Positions 18,003 to 28,077 of a DNA stretch of 64,000 bases are shown here, piece by piece. Every line of letters starts with the position of its first letter. Position 1 is the stretch's first letter. Under the pieces are notes generated by a model, which was not told the DNA's origin, did not search any database, and saw only the letters and a list, made by a program, of their open reading frames with translations. The DNA is from Gallionellales bacterium GWA2_60_18 (lineage in GTDB: Bacteria; Pseudomonadota; Gammaproteobacteria; Burkholderiales; Gallionellaceae), in contig MGWS01000004.1 in assembly GCA_001801105.1 (NCBI GenBank), positions 1 to 64,000 on the forward strand. The letters are read 5' to 3'. Position numbers and translations under genes: made by a program.

Positions 18003-19244
18003 CTAGACACACTCCATTACTGGATACACGAACCGTCGCATTTTTCCCCTTGGCCTGCGCTTCTGCCTCGCACCACAAATGCTCAGCATATTGTCGCCAT
18101 GCTTGTGGTTGACAGCATGCAGTGTCTCCAGCAACCGCAGGTGCTTTTCTTCCTGTTGCTGTTCGGCCATCTGGAACAGATCGAAACTGCCTGATTGACG
18201 GACTGCAATATCGCCGGCAATCAGCCCACAGGCACGATAGCGCTGGTTTGGGTCGTAGAGCCTGTCTAATGCCCTGCCCGCCTCGCTCGCCAACAGAAAG
18301 TAATCCGCACTTGCGTAGGGCAGTTCTGACGTGACGGCTTGTTTGTCGAACGATTTCAGGGTCAGGAATACCGTCAGTTGTCTGGCGCTCAGCCGCTTGG
18401 TGATGAGTTCTTTCGACAAGCGCATGGCGTGGTTGAGCAGATGCGCATGGATAATCTGTCTGTCCTGCGTGACCTCTCCCATCGATGCGGTTCTGGCGAC
18501 GCTTTTGGGCAGCCTGACTTCGGTCTCGACCTTGTAGATCGGCGTGCCGTTGAGTTCGTGCCACAGGTCGGTGCCGGCCTTGCCAAGTAGGCGCTTTATT
18601 TCGCGTTCCGGCATATCCGCAAAATCGGCTGCGGTGTGGATGGCGAACTTGTTGAGCAGCGCCTGGCGGTTGCCGCCGATGCCGGGGATGTCGCGCACGC
18701 TGACGTGTCCCAGGAAATCATGGATGCGCCTGCCCGCCACGATGGTGGTGCCATTGGGCTTGTTATATTCGGAGGCCATCTTGGCCAGCGTGCGGGTGAC
18801 GGAGATTCCAACGGATACGGTGACGGCGACCTCCTGCTGGATCGTGGCACGGATCTCGTCGGCAATGGCCTGATAGGGTTTGCGGTACAGGCTGCGCAGT
18901 CCGTTCATCTCCATGAAGCCTTCATCGATGGAGTATTCCTCGACGACCGGGCTATAGCGCCGGAGGATTGAAAACAGTTTGTCGGATATCTGGCCGTAAT
19001 AGCGGAAGTCGGCGGAAAGGTAGCTCGCTTTTGGCAGCAGCTTTCTGGCTTCCCATACCGGCATGCCGGTGGTGATGCCGGCAGCTTTGGCGTCATAGGT
19101 CTTGGCGACCACGCAGGCATCCTGGCTGGACAGCACGCAGATGGGCTGGCCTTTCAGGTCCGGGCGGCGCAGTTGTTCACAGGAGGCGTAGAAACAATCG
19201 GCGTCCACATGCGCGATGGCATTGGGCCAGTTGCTGGTGAGCAT
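18003..19244 (-). CDS. umuC: Y-family DNA polymerase, UmuC/DinB-like
   Basis: Error-prone translesion polymerase of 413 residues. AHVDADCFYASCEQ carries the first catalytic acidic residues and the steric-gate region. YSPVVEEYSIDEGFMEM supplies the second acidic pair (DEGF where most members have DEAF). VSVGISVTRTLAKMASEYNKPNG and the IPGIGG helix-hairpin-helix follow. The C-terminal little-finger region is complete. It follows the LexA/UmuD-like gene by 15 bp on the same strand and should be in one SOS-type operon with it. It lies within the tRNA-Pro island but has base composition closer to the chromosome than the defence operon. Confidence 0.88.
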   Translation of the reverse strand: MLTSNWPNAIAHVDADCFYASCEQLRRPDLKGQPICVLSSQDACVVAKTYDAKAAGITTGMPVWEARKLLPKASYLSADFRYYGQISDKLFSILRRYSPVVEEYSIDEGFMEMNGLRSLYRKPYQAIADEIRATIQQEVAVTVSVGISVTRTLAKMASEYNKPNGTTIVAGRRIHDFLGHVSVRDIPGIGGNRQALLNKFAIHTAADFADMPEREIKRLLGKAGTDLWHELNGTPIYKVETEVRLPKSVARTASMGEVTQDRQIIHAHLLNHAMRLSKELITKRLSARQLTVFLTLKSFDKQAVTSELPYASADYFLLASEAGRALDRLYDPNQRYRACGLIAGDIAVRQSGSFDLFQMAEQQQEEKHLRLLETLHAVNHKHGDNMLSICGARQKRRPRGKMRRFVYPVMECV

Positions 19245-19259
19245 GATGGGGACGCCGGC

Positions 19260-19838
19260 TTATGTGTACTTGCGGAATTGCCCAACGACGATGCCGAAGA
19301 TTTCCATGTCACCCTGGGGACGGATGACGGGGTAGGCCGGGTTGGCGGGGATCAGCACGTATTCGTTCTTTTCCTTGCCGAGGGTCTTCAGGGTGAATTC
19401 GTTGTCGATGATGGCGACAACCATGTCGCCCACGTTTGCCATGGCGCGCTTCTCCACTATGACGGTATCGCCCGGCAGGATGCCGGCATCGATCATGGAG
19501 TCGCCTTTGACGTTGATCAGTACGGTGCTGGAAGGATGCGAGACCAGATACTCGTCGATGGTCAGCATGTCATGCTGTGCATCTCCTGCCGGGCTGGGGA
19601 AACCGGCACGCACGCTGTCGAAGATGGGGCGTTCAAAAAAACGTTTGCCCGGCTTGAGTCGCTTTTCCGGGGTGGATTCCAGATAACCCTGTAGCTTGAG
19701 CCTGGCTACCAGCGCCGCCACGGGTGACTTGGACTTGAGGCCGACAATGCCCATGATGGTGGAGTACGGCGGCAATACGCCATTCTCGGCGTAATAGTCC
19801 TGAAGCCTGGCCAAGTAGGTTGTGTCGATGTTTTCCAT
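19260..19838 (-). CDS. LexA/UmuD hybrid: winged-helix repressor with S24 autoprotease
   Basis: 192-residue protein. The first 65 residues form a winged helix-turn-helix (YYAENGVLPPYSTIMGIVGLKSKSPVAALVARLKLQG). The rest is a UmuD/LexA peptidase domain with the cleavage site in RAGFPSPAGD (Ala-Gly), the catalytic Ser in KGDSMIDAG and Lys in VIVEKRAM. Plain UmuD lacks the DNA-binding domain, while the cleavage segment here is UmuD-like. It could therefore repress its own operon, be cleaved in response to RecA, and then release a UmuD'-like polymerase partner. A perfect palindrome lies 13 bp upstream of the start. Confidence 0.85.
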   Translation of the reverse strand: MENIDTTYLARLQDYYAENGVLPPYSTIMGIVGLKSKSPVAALVARLKLQGYLESTPEKRLKPGKRFFERPIFDSVRAGFPSPAGDAQHDMLTIDEYLVSHPSSTVLINVKGDSMIDAGILPGDTVIVEKRAMANVGDMVVAIIDNEFTLKTLGKEKNEYVLIPANPAYPVIRPQGDMEIFGIVVGQFRKYT

Positions 19839-19850
19839 GAGGGCGACAAT

Positions 19851-19870
19851 AATGGAACGAGCGTTCCATT
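19851..19870. promoter_or_regulatory. Palindromic operator for the LexA/UmuD hybrid
   Basis: The perfect 20-bp palindrome AATGGAACGAGCGTTCCATT lies just upstream of the LexA/UmuD-like start. Its centre is GAAC-N4-GTTC, the form bound by LexA in Gram-positive bacteria rather than the CTGT-N8-ACAG box of most beta- and gammaproteobacteria. It is probably the self-operator of the adjacent repressor. Confidence 0.7.
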
Positions 19871-20147
19871 GTCAAGGTGATTCGCTTTTCTCGGGTGGGG
19901 ATGCCGATTGCCAAACGTGATTACGGGCAATCTCCAAGCAATTCAGGTATGGACTCGCCAACAGCGTTGGAAATCTTTTCCATGTCATCCGCGGAAATAT
20001 CTGCCCACCCGTGGCAATTACAGGGCGGATGCAACGGAAGCAAATGTTTCTGGAGTCTTGTATTTGCCTAATGGGGCAGGAGCGAGCTGTATGCCGCAGA
20101 GAGAAAACGCCACCAAAAACCAATAAACACGCAAGTCTTTGATTTAA
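19871..20147. other. Non-coding right edge of the island, possible gene remnant
   Basis: With the operator region this makes about 300 bp without a gene. On the minus strand 19921-20067 is an open stretch without ATG start that would end in ...MEKISNAVGESIPELL plus five residues, preceded by a CNCHGW motif. It could be the C-terminal remnant of a lost island gene. Nothing else recognisable is present. Confidence 0.25.
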
Positions 20148-20225
<78 letters not shown>

Positions 20226-20269
20226 GGGCGCGGATTATAGCAGAGCGGCGCGCGCGATGAAGTGTTTTT

Positions 20270-20412
20270 GGGGCGCTTCTAAAAATTTAGAGTTCTAAGC
20301 AAGACAAGGCGCGAACAAAAAATTGCGACGCAGCATATGTGTGATATGTAAGGAGTAATTTTTTGTGAGCAACGCCGTATTGCGACGAAATCTGGATTTT
20401 TAGAAGTGCCCC
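20270..20412. repeat. MITE-like element with 17-bp terminal inverted repeats
   Basis: The 143-bp element starts GGGGCGCTTCTAAAAAT and ends with its complement, differing at one position. It fills nearly the whole gap between tRNA-Pro and merR, and its right end touches the merR stop codon. The inside has AT-rich palindromic pieces (GATATGT near ACATATGC-type sequence, and TTTTTTGT/ACAAAAAA). It has no coding capacity. I see no clear target-site duplication. Confidence 0.7.
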
Positions 20413-20787
20413 TTACGCTTCCAGCAGCGCGATGATGTCGCGGATCTCATGGCGCAACGCGGCGACATTCACGGCGCTGGCGGCCACGACGGAGGCGGCA
20501 GCGCGTGTCTCTGCCTGATCCGGAGTTTCCAGCCGGTTGCGTGCGCCGCTGATGGTGAAACCCTGTTCGTAGAGCAGTTCGCGGATGCGCCGAATCAGCA
20601 GCACTTCATGGTGCTGGTAATAGCGGCGGTTGCCGCTGCGCTTGACCGGTTTGAGCTGGGTGAATTCCTGTTCCCAATAGCGCAGCACGTGCGCCTTGAC
20701 CCCGCACAATTCGCTGACTTCGCCGATGGTGAAATAGCGCTTGGCGGGGATCGGCGGGAGTTCGGAACTAGGTTTGTGGTTTTCCAT
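20413..20787 (-). CDS. MerR-family transcriptional regulator (ihfA-linked)
   Basis: 124-residue regulator. The N-terminal winged helix reads [26 protein letters not shown] and is followed by the MerR wing [35 protein letters not shown]. The C-terminal tail (about 85-124) is short, Ala-rich and without metal-binding cysteines, so it is not a metal sensor of the classical type. It overlaps the end of ihfA by 20 bp. A MerR gene directly after ihfA is a conserved arrangement in proteobacteria; its target is unknown. Confidence 0.88.
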   Translation of the reverse strand: MENHKPSSELPPIPAKRYFTIGEVSELCGVKAHVLRYWEQEFTQLKPVKRSGNRRYYQHHEVLLIRRIRELLYEQGFTISGARNRLETPDQAETRAAASVVAASAVNVAALRHEIRDIIALLEA

Positions 20788-21079
20788 GATAGGACTTCTC
20801 CACCATGGTCTTCAGTTTCTGGCTGGGGTGAAATGTCACCACGCGGCGCGCGGTGATGGGTATCTCTTCGCCGGTCTTGGGGTTGCGTCCCGGACGTTGC
20901 GGCTTGTCGCGCAACTGGAAATTGCCGAAGCCGGAGAGCTTGACGCTGTCGCCATTCTCCAGCTGCGCACGGATTTCCTCGAAGAACGCTTCCACCATAT
21001 CCTTGGCTTCGCGTTTGTTGAGACCGACTCTGGCAAACAGCAGATCGGCCAGTTCGGCTTTGGTCAATGTCGTTGTCAT
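20768..21079 (-). CDS. ihfA: Integration host factor subunit alpha
   Basis: 103-residue DNA-bending protein that pairs with IHF-beta. It shows the HU/IHF fold: [31 protein letters not shown], then the core [30 protein letters not shown] with the Pro that intercalates into DNA, and [13 protein letters not shown]. The [14 protein letters not shown] arm is the IHF-alpha version. It lies 9 bp after pheT, the usual pheST-ihfA order. Confidence 0.95.
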   Translation of the reverse strand: MTTTLTKAELADLLFARVGLNKREAKDMVEAFFEEIRAQLENGDSVKLSGFGNFQLRDKPQRPGRNPKTGEEIPITARRVVTFHPSQKLKTMVEKSYHGKPQT

Positions 21080-21088
21080 TTTTCTCCC

Positions 21089-23443
21089 TTACATGCGCAA
21101 CTGCGCACCCTGCTGCCGCATCGCGTCGAGCAACAGCGCGATGGCTGTTTCGATTTCGGAATCTGTCAGCGTTTTTTGAGTATCTTGTAACAACACGCGG
21201 AATGCAAGGCTTTTTTTGCCTTGCTCCAGCCCCTTGCCGCGATACACATCGAACAGCGCTATCTCCTGAACGCAGGGTACCGAAACCCCGCGCATCGCGT
21301 CCAGCAACGCCTGCACGGTCATGCCCTCGTCCACCACCACGGCGAGGTCGCGACGCACCGGCGGGAAGCGCGAGACCTCCGCCGTTTTCGGCACATCGCC
21401 CTGCACCAGCGCGCCCTGTTCGAGCTCGAACCAGACCGAGGCTTGCGGCAGCTCGTATTGCTGCTGCCATTGCGGATGCAGTTCGCCGATCCAGCCGACG
21501 GCGCGCCCTTCCAGCAGGATGCGCGCGGAACGTCCGGGATGCGAAGCCGGATGGACTTCCGGCTGGAATGTCAGGGTACGCGGCGCGAACAGGGCTTCGA
21601 TATCGCCCTTCACGTCATAGAAATCCACATTGCGCGCCGTTGCGCCCCATTGCTCCGGCAGCGCTGCGCCATAGGCCAGGCCGCCCAGCCTTTCATGCTG
21701 CACATAGCCGTCCGCCCCGACTGCGAAACAGCCGCCGATCTCGAACAGGCGCACGCGCGGCTGCCTGCGCGCGAGGTTGGTGCGCAACGCCGCCAGCAGG
21801 CCGCCCAGCAGGCCGCTGCGCATCACGCTCATCTGGCTGGCGATGGGGTTCTGCAAGGCGACGGGCGACGCATTGCCGCACAGGTCGCGCTCCCACGCCG
21901 CCTCGACGAAGGAATAGTTGACGGTCTCCTGATAGTCGCGCAGCACCAGCGCCTGGCGCAGCCCGGCAAGAGGACGCTGCGCCTCGGCCTGCGGCAACAG
22001 CCCCATCGCCGCCTGGGGGCGTTGCGGCGCGATGTTCTCGTAGCCGTACACCCGTGCCACCTCCTCGATCAGGTCTTCCTCGATGGCGATGTCGAAGCGG
22101 TAGCTCGGCGGCGTCACGCTGAATTCGTCGCCGGCCTGCTGCACCTGCATGCCCAGCCGCACCAGCATCCCCGCGATCTCGCCGGCTTGCGGCGCAATCC
22201 CCAGCACGCGCTGCACGCGCGCCGCACGCAGCTTCACCGGATGGCGTGCGGGCAATGTTCCGCATGCCTCGGTCACGCTGCCCGCCTGCCCGCCGCAGAT
22301 GTCGAGGATAAGTTGCGTGGCGCGATCCAGCGCACGCTGGGTGGCGGCGAAATCCACACCGCGCTCGAAACGATGGGAAGAATCCGAGCCGAAACCGAGA
22401 CGGCGCGATTTGCCGACGATCACGGCAGGCGCGAAGAACGCGCTTTCCAGGAAGATGTCGGTGGTCGTGTCATCCACCGCGCTGTCCGCTCCGCCCATGA
22501 TCCCCGCCAGCGCGACCGGCCCCTTGCCGTCGGCGATCACCAGCATGTCGTCCTGCAATTCCAGCGTCTGCTCGTTCAGCAGTTTGATGTTTTCTCCGCC
22601 GCGCGCGAAGCGCACCTCGATGCCGTCATTCAGCTTGGCAAGGTCGAAGGCGTGCAGCGGCTGCCCCAGTTCCAGCAGCACATAGTTGGTCACATCGACG
22701 ATGGCGCTGATGCTGCGCAGGCCGCAACGCTCCAGCCGCTGCACCATCCATGCCGGCGTCGCCGCCCGCGCGTTCACGCCCGCGATCACGCGCCCGGTGT
22801 AGCGCGGACAGGCGGCAGCCTCCGTCACCTTGACTTTGACAGTGCGCTCGCCGCCCTGTTTGAATACCGTATCGGGCAAGGCTTGCAGCGGCGCGCCGGT
22901 GAGCGCGGCGACTTCGCGCGCGATGCCGTACAGCGACAGGCAATCGCTGCGGTTGGGCGTGAGCTTGAGGGTGATCCGGTGGTCGTCCAGGTCGAGATGC
23001 TCGCGTATGCTCTGCCCCACTACGGCATCGGCGGCCAGCTCCAGCAGGCCGTCGCTCTCTTCCGCCAGCCCCAGCTCCTTGTCCGAGCACATCATGCCGA
23101 AGGACGCGATGCCGCGCACCTTGGCCTGCTTGATCTCGATGCCGGGCAACTTCGCGCCGACCAGCGCGCACGGCGCCTTCATGCCGACGCTCACGTTCTG
23201 CGCACCGCACACGATGGACAACGGCTCGGCCTGTCCGACATTCACCGTCAGTACGTTCAGGCGGTCGGCATCGGGATGTTTTTCCTTGCTCAGCACCTGC
23301 GCCACCACGACCTTGTCGAAAGCGGGCGCGACCGGCGTCATCTCTTCGACCTCCAGCCCGGCCATGGTCAGCAGGTGCGCCAGCTCCCCGCTGGAGAGCG
23401 GTGTATTCACGAAGGTGCGCAGCCAGGATTCGGAGAATTGCAT
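21089..23443 (-). CDS. pheT: Phenylalanyl-tRNA synthetase beta subunit
   Basis: 784-residue beta chain of the alpha2-beta2 enzyme that charges tRNA-Phe. The N-terminal EMAPII-like tRNA-binding domain (about 40-150; VVAQVLSKEKHPDADRLNVL) is followed by the B3/B4 editing domain (210-370), the B5 domain (400-475), the catalytic-like core (SFVEAAWERDLCG region) and the C-terminal anticodon-binding FDX-ACB domain (FPPVRRDLAVVVDEGMTVQ). Full length and without disruption. It follows pheS by two bases and precedes ihfA by nine. Confidence 0.97.
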   Translation of the reverse strand: MQFSESWLRTFVNTPLSSGELAHLLTMAGLEVEEMTPVAPAFDKVVVAQVLSKEKHPDADRLNVLTVNVGQAEPLSIVCGAQNVSVGMKAPCALVGAKLPGIEIKQAKVRGIASFGMMCSDKELGLAEESDGLLELAADAVVGQSIREHLDLDDHRITLKLTPNRSDCLSLYGIAREVAALTGAPLQALPDTVFKQGGERTVKVKVTEAAACPRYTGRVIAGVNARAATPAWMVQRLERCGLRSISAIVDVTNYVLLELGQPLHAFDLAKLNDGIEVRFARGGENIKLLNEQTLELQDDMLVIADGKGPVALAGIMGGADSAVDDTTTDIFLESAFFAPAVIVGKSRRLGFGSDSSHRFERGVDFAATQRALDRATQLILDICGGQAGSVTEACGTLPARHPVKLRAARVQRVLGIAPQAGEIAGMLVRLGMQVQQAGDEFSVTPPSYRFDIAIEEDLIEEVARVYGYENIAPQRPQAAMGLLPQAEAQRPLAGLRQALVLRDYQETVNYSFVEAAWERDLCGNASPVALQNPIASQMSVMRSGLLGGLLAALRTNLARRQPRVRLFEIGGCFAVGADGYVQHERLGGLAYGAALPEQWGATARNVDFYDVKGDIEALFAPRTLTFQPEVHPASHPGRSARILLEGRAVGWIGELHPQWQQQYELPQASVWFELEQGALVQGDVPKTAEVSRFPPVRRDLAVVVDEGMTVQALLDAMRGVSVPCVQEIALFDVYRGKGLEQGKKSLAFRVLLQDTQKTLTDSEIETAIALLLDAMRQQGAQLRM

Positions 23444-23445
23444 GG

Positions 23446-24459
<1,014 letters not shown>

Positions 24460-24472
24460 TCAGTCTTGAAAC

Positions 24473-24500
24473 AAAAAAGGAGGCGTGACGCCTCCTTTTT
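24473..24500 (-). terminator. Intrinsic terminator/attenuator between rplT and pheS
   Basis: On the minus strand GGAGGCG-TCA-CGCCTCC forms a seven-pair GC-rich stem followed by six T residues. It lies 15 bp after rplT and 17 bp before pheS. It probably reduces read-through from the ribosomal genes into pheST; E. coli also has an attenuator before pheS, although of different sequence. Confidence 0.85.
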
Positions 24501-24515
24501 CGCAAGTCATGAAAA

Positions 24516-24875
24516 TTACGCGCCGAGGCTGGCTTTGGCCTGTCCGACGATCTGCGCGAAGGCAGCCTTGTCGAACACGGCCATGTCGGCCAGCACCTTG
24601 CGGTCGATGTCGATCGACGCCTTTTTCAGGCCGTTCATGAACACGCTGTAGGTCAGACCCAGCTCGCGTGCTGCGGCATTGATACGGGCGATCCACAGAG
24701 TACGGAACTGGCGCTTCTTCTGGCGACGGTCACGGTAGGCATACTGTCCGGCCTTCATCACCGCCTGCTTGGCGATGCGATAGACGTTCTTGCGGCGACC
24801 GCGATAACCCTTGGCTTGTGCCAATACCTTCTTGTGCTTGGCGCGCGCTGTTACTCCACGTTTTACTCTTGGCAT
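24516..24875 (-). CDS. rplT: 50S ribosomal protein L20
   Basis: 119-residue early-assembly protein of the large subunit and, in many bacteria, a translational repressor of rpmI-rplT. It begins [37 protein letters not shown] in the usual basic N-terminal extension, followed by the globular domain with [21 protein letters not shown]. It lies 10 bp after rpmI in the infC-rpmI-rplT operon. Confidence 0.97.
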   Translation of the reverse strand: MPRVKRGVTARAKHKKVLAQAKGYRGRRKNVYRIAKQAVMKAGQYAYRDRRQKKRQFRTLWIARINAAARELGLTYSVFMNGLKKASIDIDRKVLADMAVFDKAAFAQIVGQAKASLGA

Positions 24876-24885
24876 GGTCTGCTCC

Positions 24886-25083
24886 TTATGCGTAAGGCAT
24901 CATGGCGCGAACCGATGCTGTATTGGTTGCGTGGACTGCGGTCGTGCCGCGCAATTGACGTTTGTTCTTGGTGGTCTTCTTGGTCAGGATATGACGCTTG
25001 AACGCTTGCGCGCGCTTGACGCTCCCGCCGGCGCGGATCTTGAAGCGCTTGGCCGCTCCGCTCTTGGTTTTCATCTTGGGCAT
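24886..25083 (-). CDS. rpmI: 50S ribosomal protein L35
   Basis: 65-residue, very basic ribosomal protein with the family start [16 protein letters not shown] and later [20 protein letters not shown]. It lies between infC (about 130 bp upstream) and rplT (10 bp downstream). The 131-bp gap to infC would be the place for L20-mediated control, but I did not resolve a pseudoknot there. Confidence 0.96.
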   Translation of the reverse strand: MPKMKTKSGAAKRFKIRAGGSVKRAQAFKRHILTKKTTKNKRQLRGTTAVHATNTASVRAMMPYA

Positions 25084-25214
25084 GACTGCTCCTTAAGTTA
25101 TGGTGCGAGGTGTTTTCCGGTGGGAAAACTTGATGACCCATACACCACTTTTTATTCGGGGGATATTTACTGCATCGCATTTCGGCTCCCCCGTATCGCC
25201 GAAACGCCTGAAAC

Positions 25215-25739
25215 TTATTTCTTGCTTGCCTTCGGTGCCAGCACCATCACCATCTGGCGGCCTTCCATCTTCGGGAACTGCTCGACCACACCGTGCTCGA
25301 TCAGGTCCGCCCTGACGCGCTCGATCAGGCGCATGCCAATCTCCTGGTGGGCCATCTCGCGACCGCGAAAACGCAGCGTGATCTTGGTCTTGTTGCCGTC
25401 CCCAAGGAACTTGATCAGGTTGCGCAACTTGATGTTGTAGTCGCCTTCGTCCGTTCCCGGACGGAACTTGATCTCCTTGATCTGCACCTGCTTCTGCTTG
25501 AGCTTCGCTTCGTGCTGCTTCTTGCTCTCGGCATACTTGAACTTGCCGATGTCCATGATGCGGCACACCGGCGGTTCTGCCATTGGCGAAATCTCCACCA
25601 AATCCAGCTCTGCTTCGTCTGCCAGCCGCAACGCTTCCGCGATGGGCACGATCCCGAGGGGCTCTTTTTCCACACCAATGAGGCGCACCTGCGGTGCGGT
25701 AATCATTTCATTGATGCGCTGCGATTTATCTTGTGCTAT
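25215..25739 (-). CDS. infC: Translation initiation factor IF-3, non-ATG start
   Basis: Blocks premature subunit joining and checks the start codon and initiator tRNA. The N-domain reads [30 protein letters not shown], the linker is Lys-rich, and the C-domain contains [17 protein letters not shown] and [17 protein letters not shown]. The first ATG (25706) would remove the conserved [10 protein letters not shown] start and has no ribosome-binding site. Upstream, GGAG stands eight bases before an ATA codon (25739) and only two before an ATT (25745). I therefore place the start at ATA 25739 (174 residues), with ATT as alternative. Rare start codons let IF-3 repress its own translation. Confidence 0.93.
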   Translation of the reverse strand: MAQDKSQRINEMITAPQVRLIGVEKEPLGIVPIAEALRLADEAELDLVEISPMAEPPVCRIMDIGKFKYAESKKQHEAKLKQKQVQIKEIKFRPGTDEGDYNIKLRNLIKFLGDGNKTKITLRFRGREMAHQEIGMRLIERVRADLIEHGVVEQFPKMEGRQMVMVLAPKASKK

Positions 25740-25763
25740 TGCAATATCTCCGTTTGGACAATA

Positions 25764-27677
25764 TTAAGCCGTGCTGCCCGACCTGATCTCCGATTCCAGG
25801 CGCTGGAGCAAGGCTTCCAGCGTCATCTGTCCGAGGTCTTCACCACTGCGGGTACGCACGGCCACCAGGCTTCCAGCCACTTCCTTGTCGCCGACAATCA
25901 GCTGATAAGGCAGTTTCTGCAAGCTATGTTCGCGTATTTTATAGGTAATCTTCTCATTGCGCAAATCCAGTTGCAGCCGCACTCCGGCCTTGCGCAAGGC
26001 CTGCGCCAATTGCAGCGCATATTCCTCCTGCGCCTGCGAGATATTCATCAACACCACCTGCACCGGCGCCAGCCACAGCGGGAACGCGCCGGCATGGTGC
26101 TCGATCAGGATGCCAATGAAACGCTCCATCGAACCGAGGATGGCGCGATGCAGCATCACCGGTGGTTTGCGGGCGTTGTCCTCGTCCACGAACTCCGCGC
26201 CGAGCCTTACCGGCAGGTTGAAATCCAGCTGTATCGTGCCGCATTGCCACAACCGCCCCAGACTGTCCTTCAGCGTGAACTCTACCTTGGGGCCGTAGAA
26301 CGCGCCCTCGCCGGGTTGAATGTCGTAAGCCAGACCATTTTGCTGCAAGGCGGAGGCCAGCCCAGCCTCGGCCTTATCCCAAGTCTCGTCGGAACCAACC
26401 CGTTTCTCCGGGCGTGTAGATAATTTGACCAGTACCTCGTTGAAGCCGAAATCGCGGTACACCTCGTTCAGCATCACGATAAAGCGCGATACCTCCGGTT
26501 GCACCTGCTCTTCGGTGCAGAAGATGTGCGCATCGTCCTGGGTAAAGCCGCGCACGCGCATCAGGCCATGCAGCGAACCGGAAGTCTCATTGCGGTGGCA
26601 GGAGCCGAATTCGGCCAGGCGCAACGGCAGGTCGCGGTAGCTGTGCAGGCCGTGGTTGTATATCTGCACATGGCCGGGGCAGTTCATCGGCTTCACCGCG
26701 TAATCGCGGTTCTCCGAACAGGTGGTGAACATGTTGTCGTGGTAGTTCTCCCAGTGCCCGGATTTCTCCCACAGACTGCGATCCATGATGGTCGGCGTGC
26801 GGACTTCCTGATAACCGTGCTCGCGAAACTTCGCGCGCATGTACTGCTCGACCTCCTGCCACAGCGTCCAGCCCTTGGGATGCCAGAACACCATGCCGGG
26901 CGACTCATCCTGCATGTGGAACAGCTCCAGCTGCTTGCCGAGCTTGCGGTGGTCGCGCTTCTCGGCCTCCTCAAGCTGATGCAGGTAGGCGTCCAGCTCT
27001 TCCTTCTTTGCCCAGGCCGTGCCGTAGATGCGCTGCAACATCTCGTTTTTCGAATCGCCGCGCCAGTAGGCGCCGGCCAATTTCATCAGCTTGAACGCCT
27101 TGAGCTTGCCGGTGGATGGCACATGCGGGCCGCGGCACAGGTCGGTGAACTCGCCTTCGCTGTACAGCGACACATCCTGATCCGCCGGGATGGACTCGAT
27201 GATCTCGGCCTTGTATTGCTCGCCGATATGCTTGAAATAGCTGACCGCTTCGTCGCGCGGCAAAACGCGCCGTGCCACCGGCAGATCCAGTTTGGCGATC
27301 TCGCCCATGCGCTTCTCGATCGCCGCCAGGTCTTCCGGCGTGAACGGGCGCTTGTAGGAGAAATCGTAGTAGAAGCCGTTCTCGATCACCGGCCCGATGG
27401 TCACCTGCGCGTCGGGGAACAATTCCTTTACCGCGTGCGCCAGCAAGTGCGCCGTCGAATGGCGGATGATCTCCACGCCGTCGGCATCCTTGTCGGTGAC
27501 GATGGCCAGCGCGGCATCGCTCTCGATCAGGTATGAGGTGTCCACCACCTTGCCGTCCACCTTGCCCGCCAGCGCGGCGCGCGCCAACCCTGCGCCGATA
27601 CTCGATGCGACATCGGCAACGGTGACGGGCTGCGCAAAGCTGCGCTGCGAACCATCCGGCAAGGTAATGACTGGCAT
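25764..27677 (-). CDS. thrS: Threonyl-tRNA synthetase
   Basis: 637-residue class II synthetase. Domain order: TGS ([20 protein letters not shown]), the editing domain with [14 protein letters not shown], catalytic core with [28 protein letters not shown] (zinc-binding Cys) and the motif 3 region, and the C-terminal anticodon-binding domain ([18 protein letters not shown]). The ATG at 27677 gives the family N-terminus; the upstream open frame reaches tRNA-Val and is not coding. It is the first gene of the thrS-infC-rpmI-rplT-pheST-ihfA run. Confidence 0.97.
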   Translation of the reverse strand: MPVITLPDGSQRSFAQPVTVADVASSIGAGLARAALAGKVDGKVVDTSYLIESDAALAIVTDKDADGVEIIRHSTAHLLAHAVKELFPDAQVTIGPVIENGFYYDFSYKRPFTPEDLAAIEKRMGEIAKLDLPVARRVLPRDEAVSYFKHIGEQYKAEIIESIPADQDVSLYSEGEFTDLCRGPHVPSTGKLKAFKLMKLAGAYWRGDSKNEMLQRIYGTAWAKKEELDAYLHQLEEAEKRDHRKLGKQLELFHMQDESPGMVFWHPKGWTLWQEVEQYMRAKFREHGYQEVRTPTIMDRSLWEKSGHWENYHDNMFTTCSENRDYAVKPMNCPGHVQIYNHGLHSYRDLPLRLAEFGSCHRNETSGSLHGLMRVRGFTQDDAHIFCTEEQVQPEVSRFIVMLNEVYRDFGFNEVLVKLSTRPEKRVGSDETWDKAEAGLASALQQNGLAYDIQPGEGAFYGPKVEFTLKDSLGRLWQCGTIQLDFNLPVRLGAEFVDEDNARKPPVMLHRAILGSMERFIGILIEHHAGAFPLWLAPVQVVLMNISQAQEEYALQLAQALRKAGVRLQLDLRNEKITYKIREHSLQKLPYQLIVGDKEVAGSLVAVRTRSGEDLGQMTLEALLQRLESEIRSGSTA

Positions 27678-27725
27678 GTTGCTATTCCGAAAACACAAAG
27701 TGCGGCATTGCCGCACTCGAAATGT

Positions 27726-27802
27726 TGGTAGGCACGATTGGACTCGAACCAACGACCCCTACCATGTCAAGGTAGTGCTCTAACCAGCTGAGCTACGCGC
27801 CT
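27726..27802 (-). tRNA. tRNA-Val (anticodon GAC)
   Basis: 77-nt tRNA with encoded CCA. The acceptor AGGCGCG pairs with CGTGCCT (one G-U). The D-arm is GCTCAGCTGGTTAGAGC. The anticodon stem CTACC/GGTAG holds the loop TTGACAT with anticodon GAC, and the T-arm is TTGGTTCGAGTCCAA. It lies 48 bp before thrS on the same strand and may share a promoter with it. Confidence 0.96.
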
Positions 27803-28077
27803 AAAAGGACGCGCATTGTATCCGAAAGATTTGCGCGCTTCAAACAAAAATCGCGCGCGATCTTGAACGCTTCATCCGGGATTTCCGGATGAAGGTGCGT
27901 AGCCACTCCCGGAACCCCACGGCCAGCAAAGTCTGGCGCGGCAAAAAAAACCAAAAAAGCAGGTTGATGGGCGGAAGATTATTGAAGTAACATCACGCCC
28001 CGGCGCGCTTGGGGACACACCGGACAGCGCGCAACAGGAACATTTCCAGAACAATCATGATCGAGGCGGGAGACCAG

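Noticed and set aside
18003..19838. umuC and the LexA/UmuD hybrid as part of the MORC/Z1 defence system
   Set aside because: They are on the opposite strand, with their own operator and a base composition closer to the chromosome. Co-location in the island is noted, but a functional link is not supported.
19921..20067. Short minus-strand coding-like stretch with CNCHGW and MEKISNAVGESIPELL
   Set aside because: There is no start codon and only about 49 codons. It could be a remnant of a lost gene, but the evidence is too thin for a gene call.
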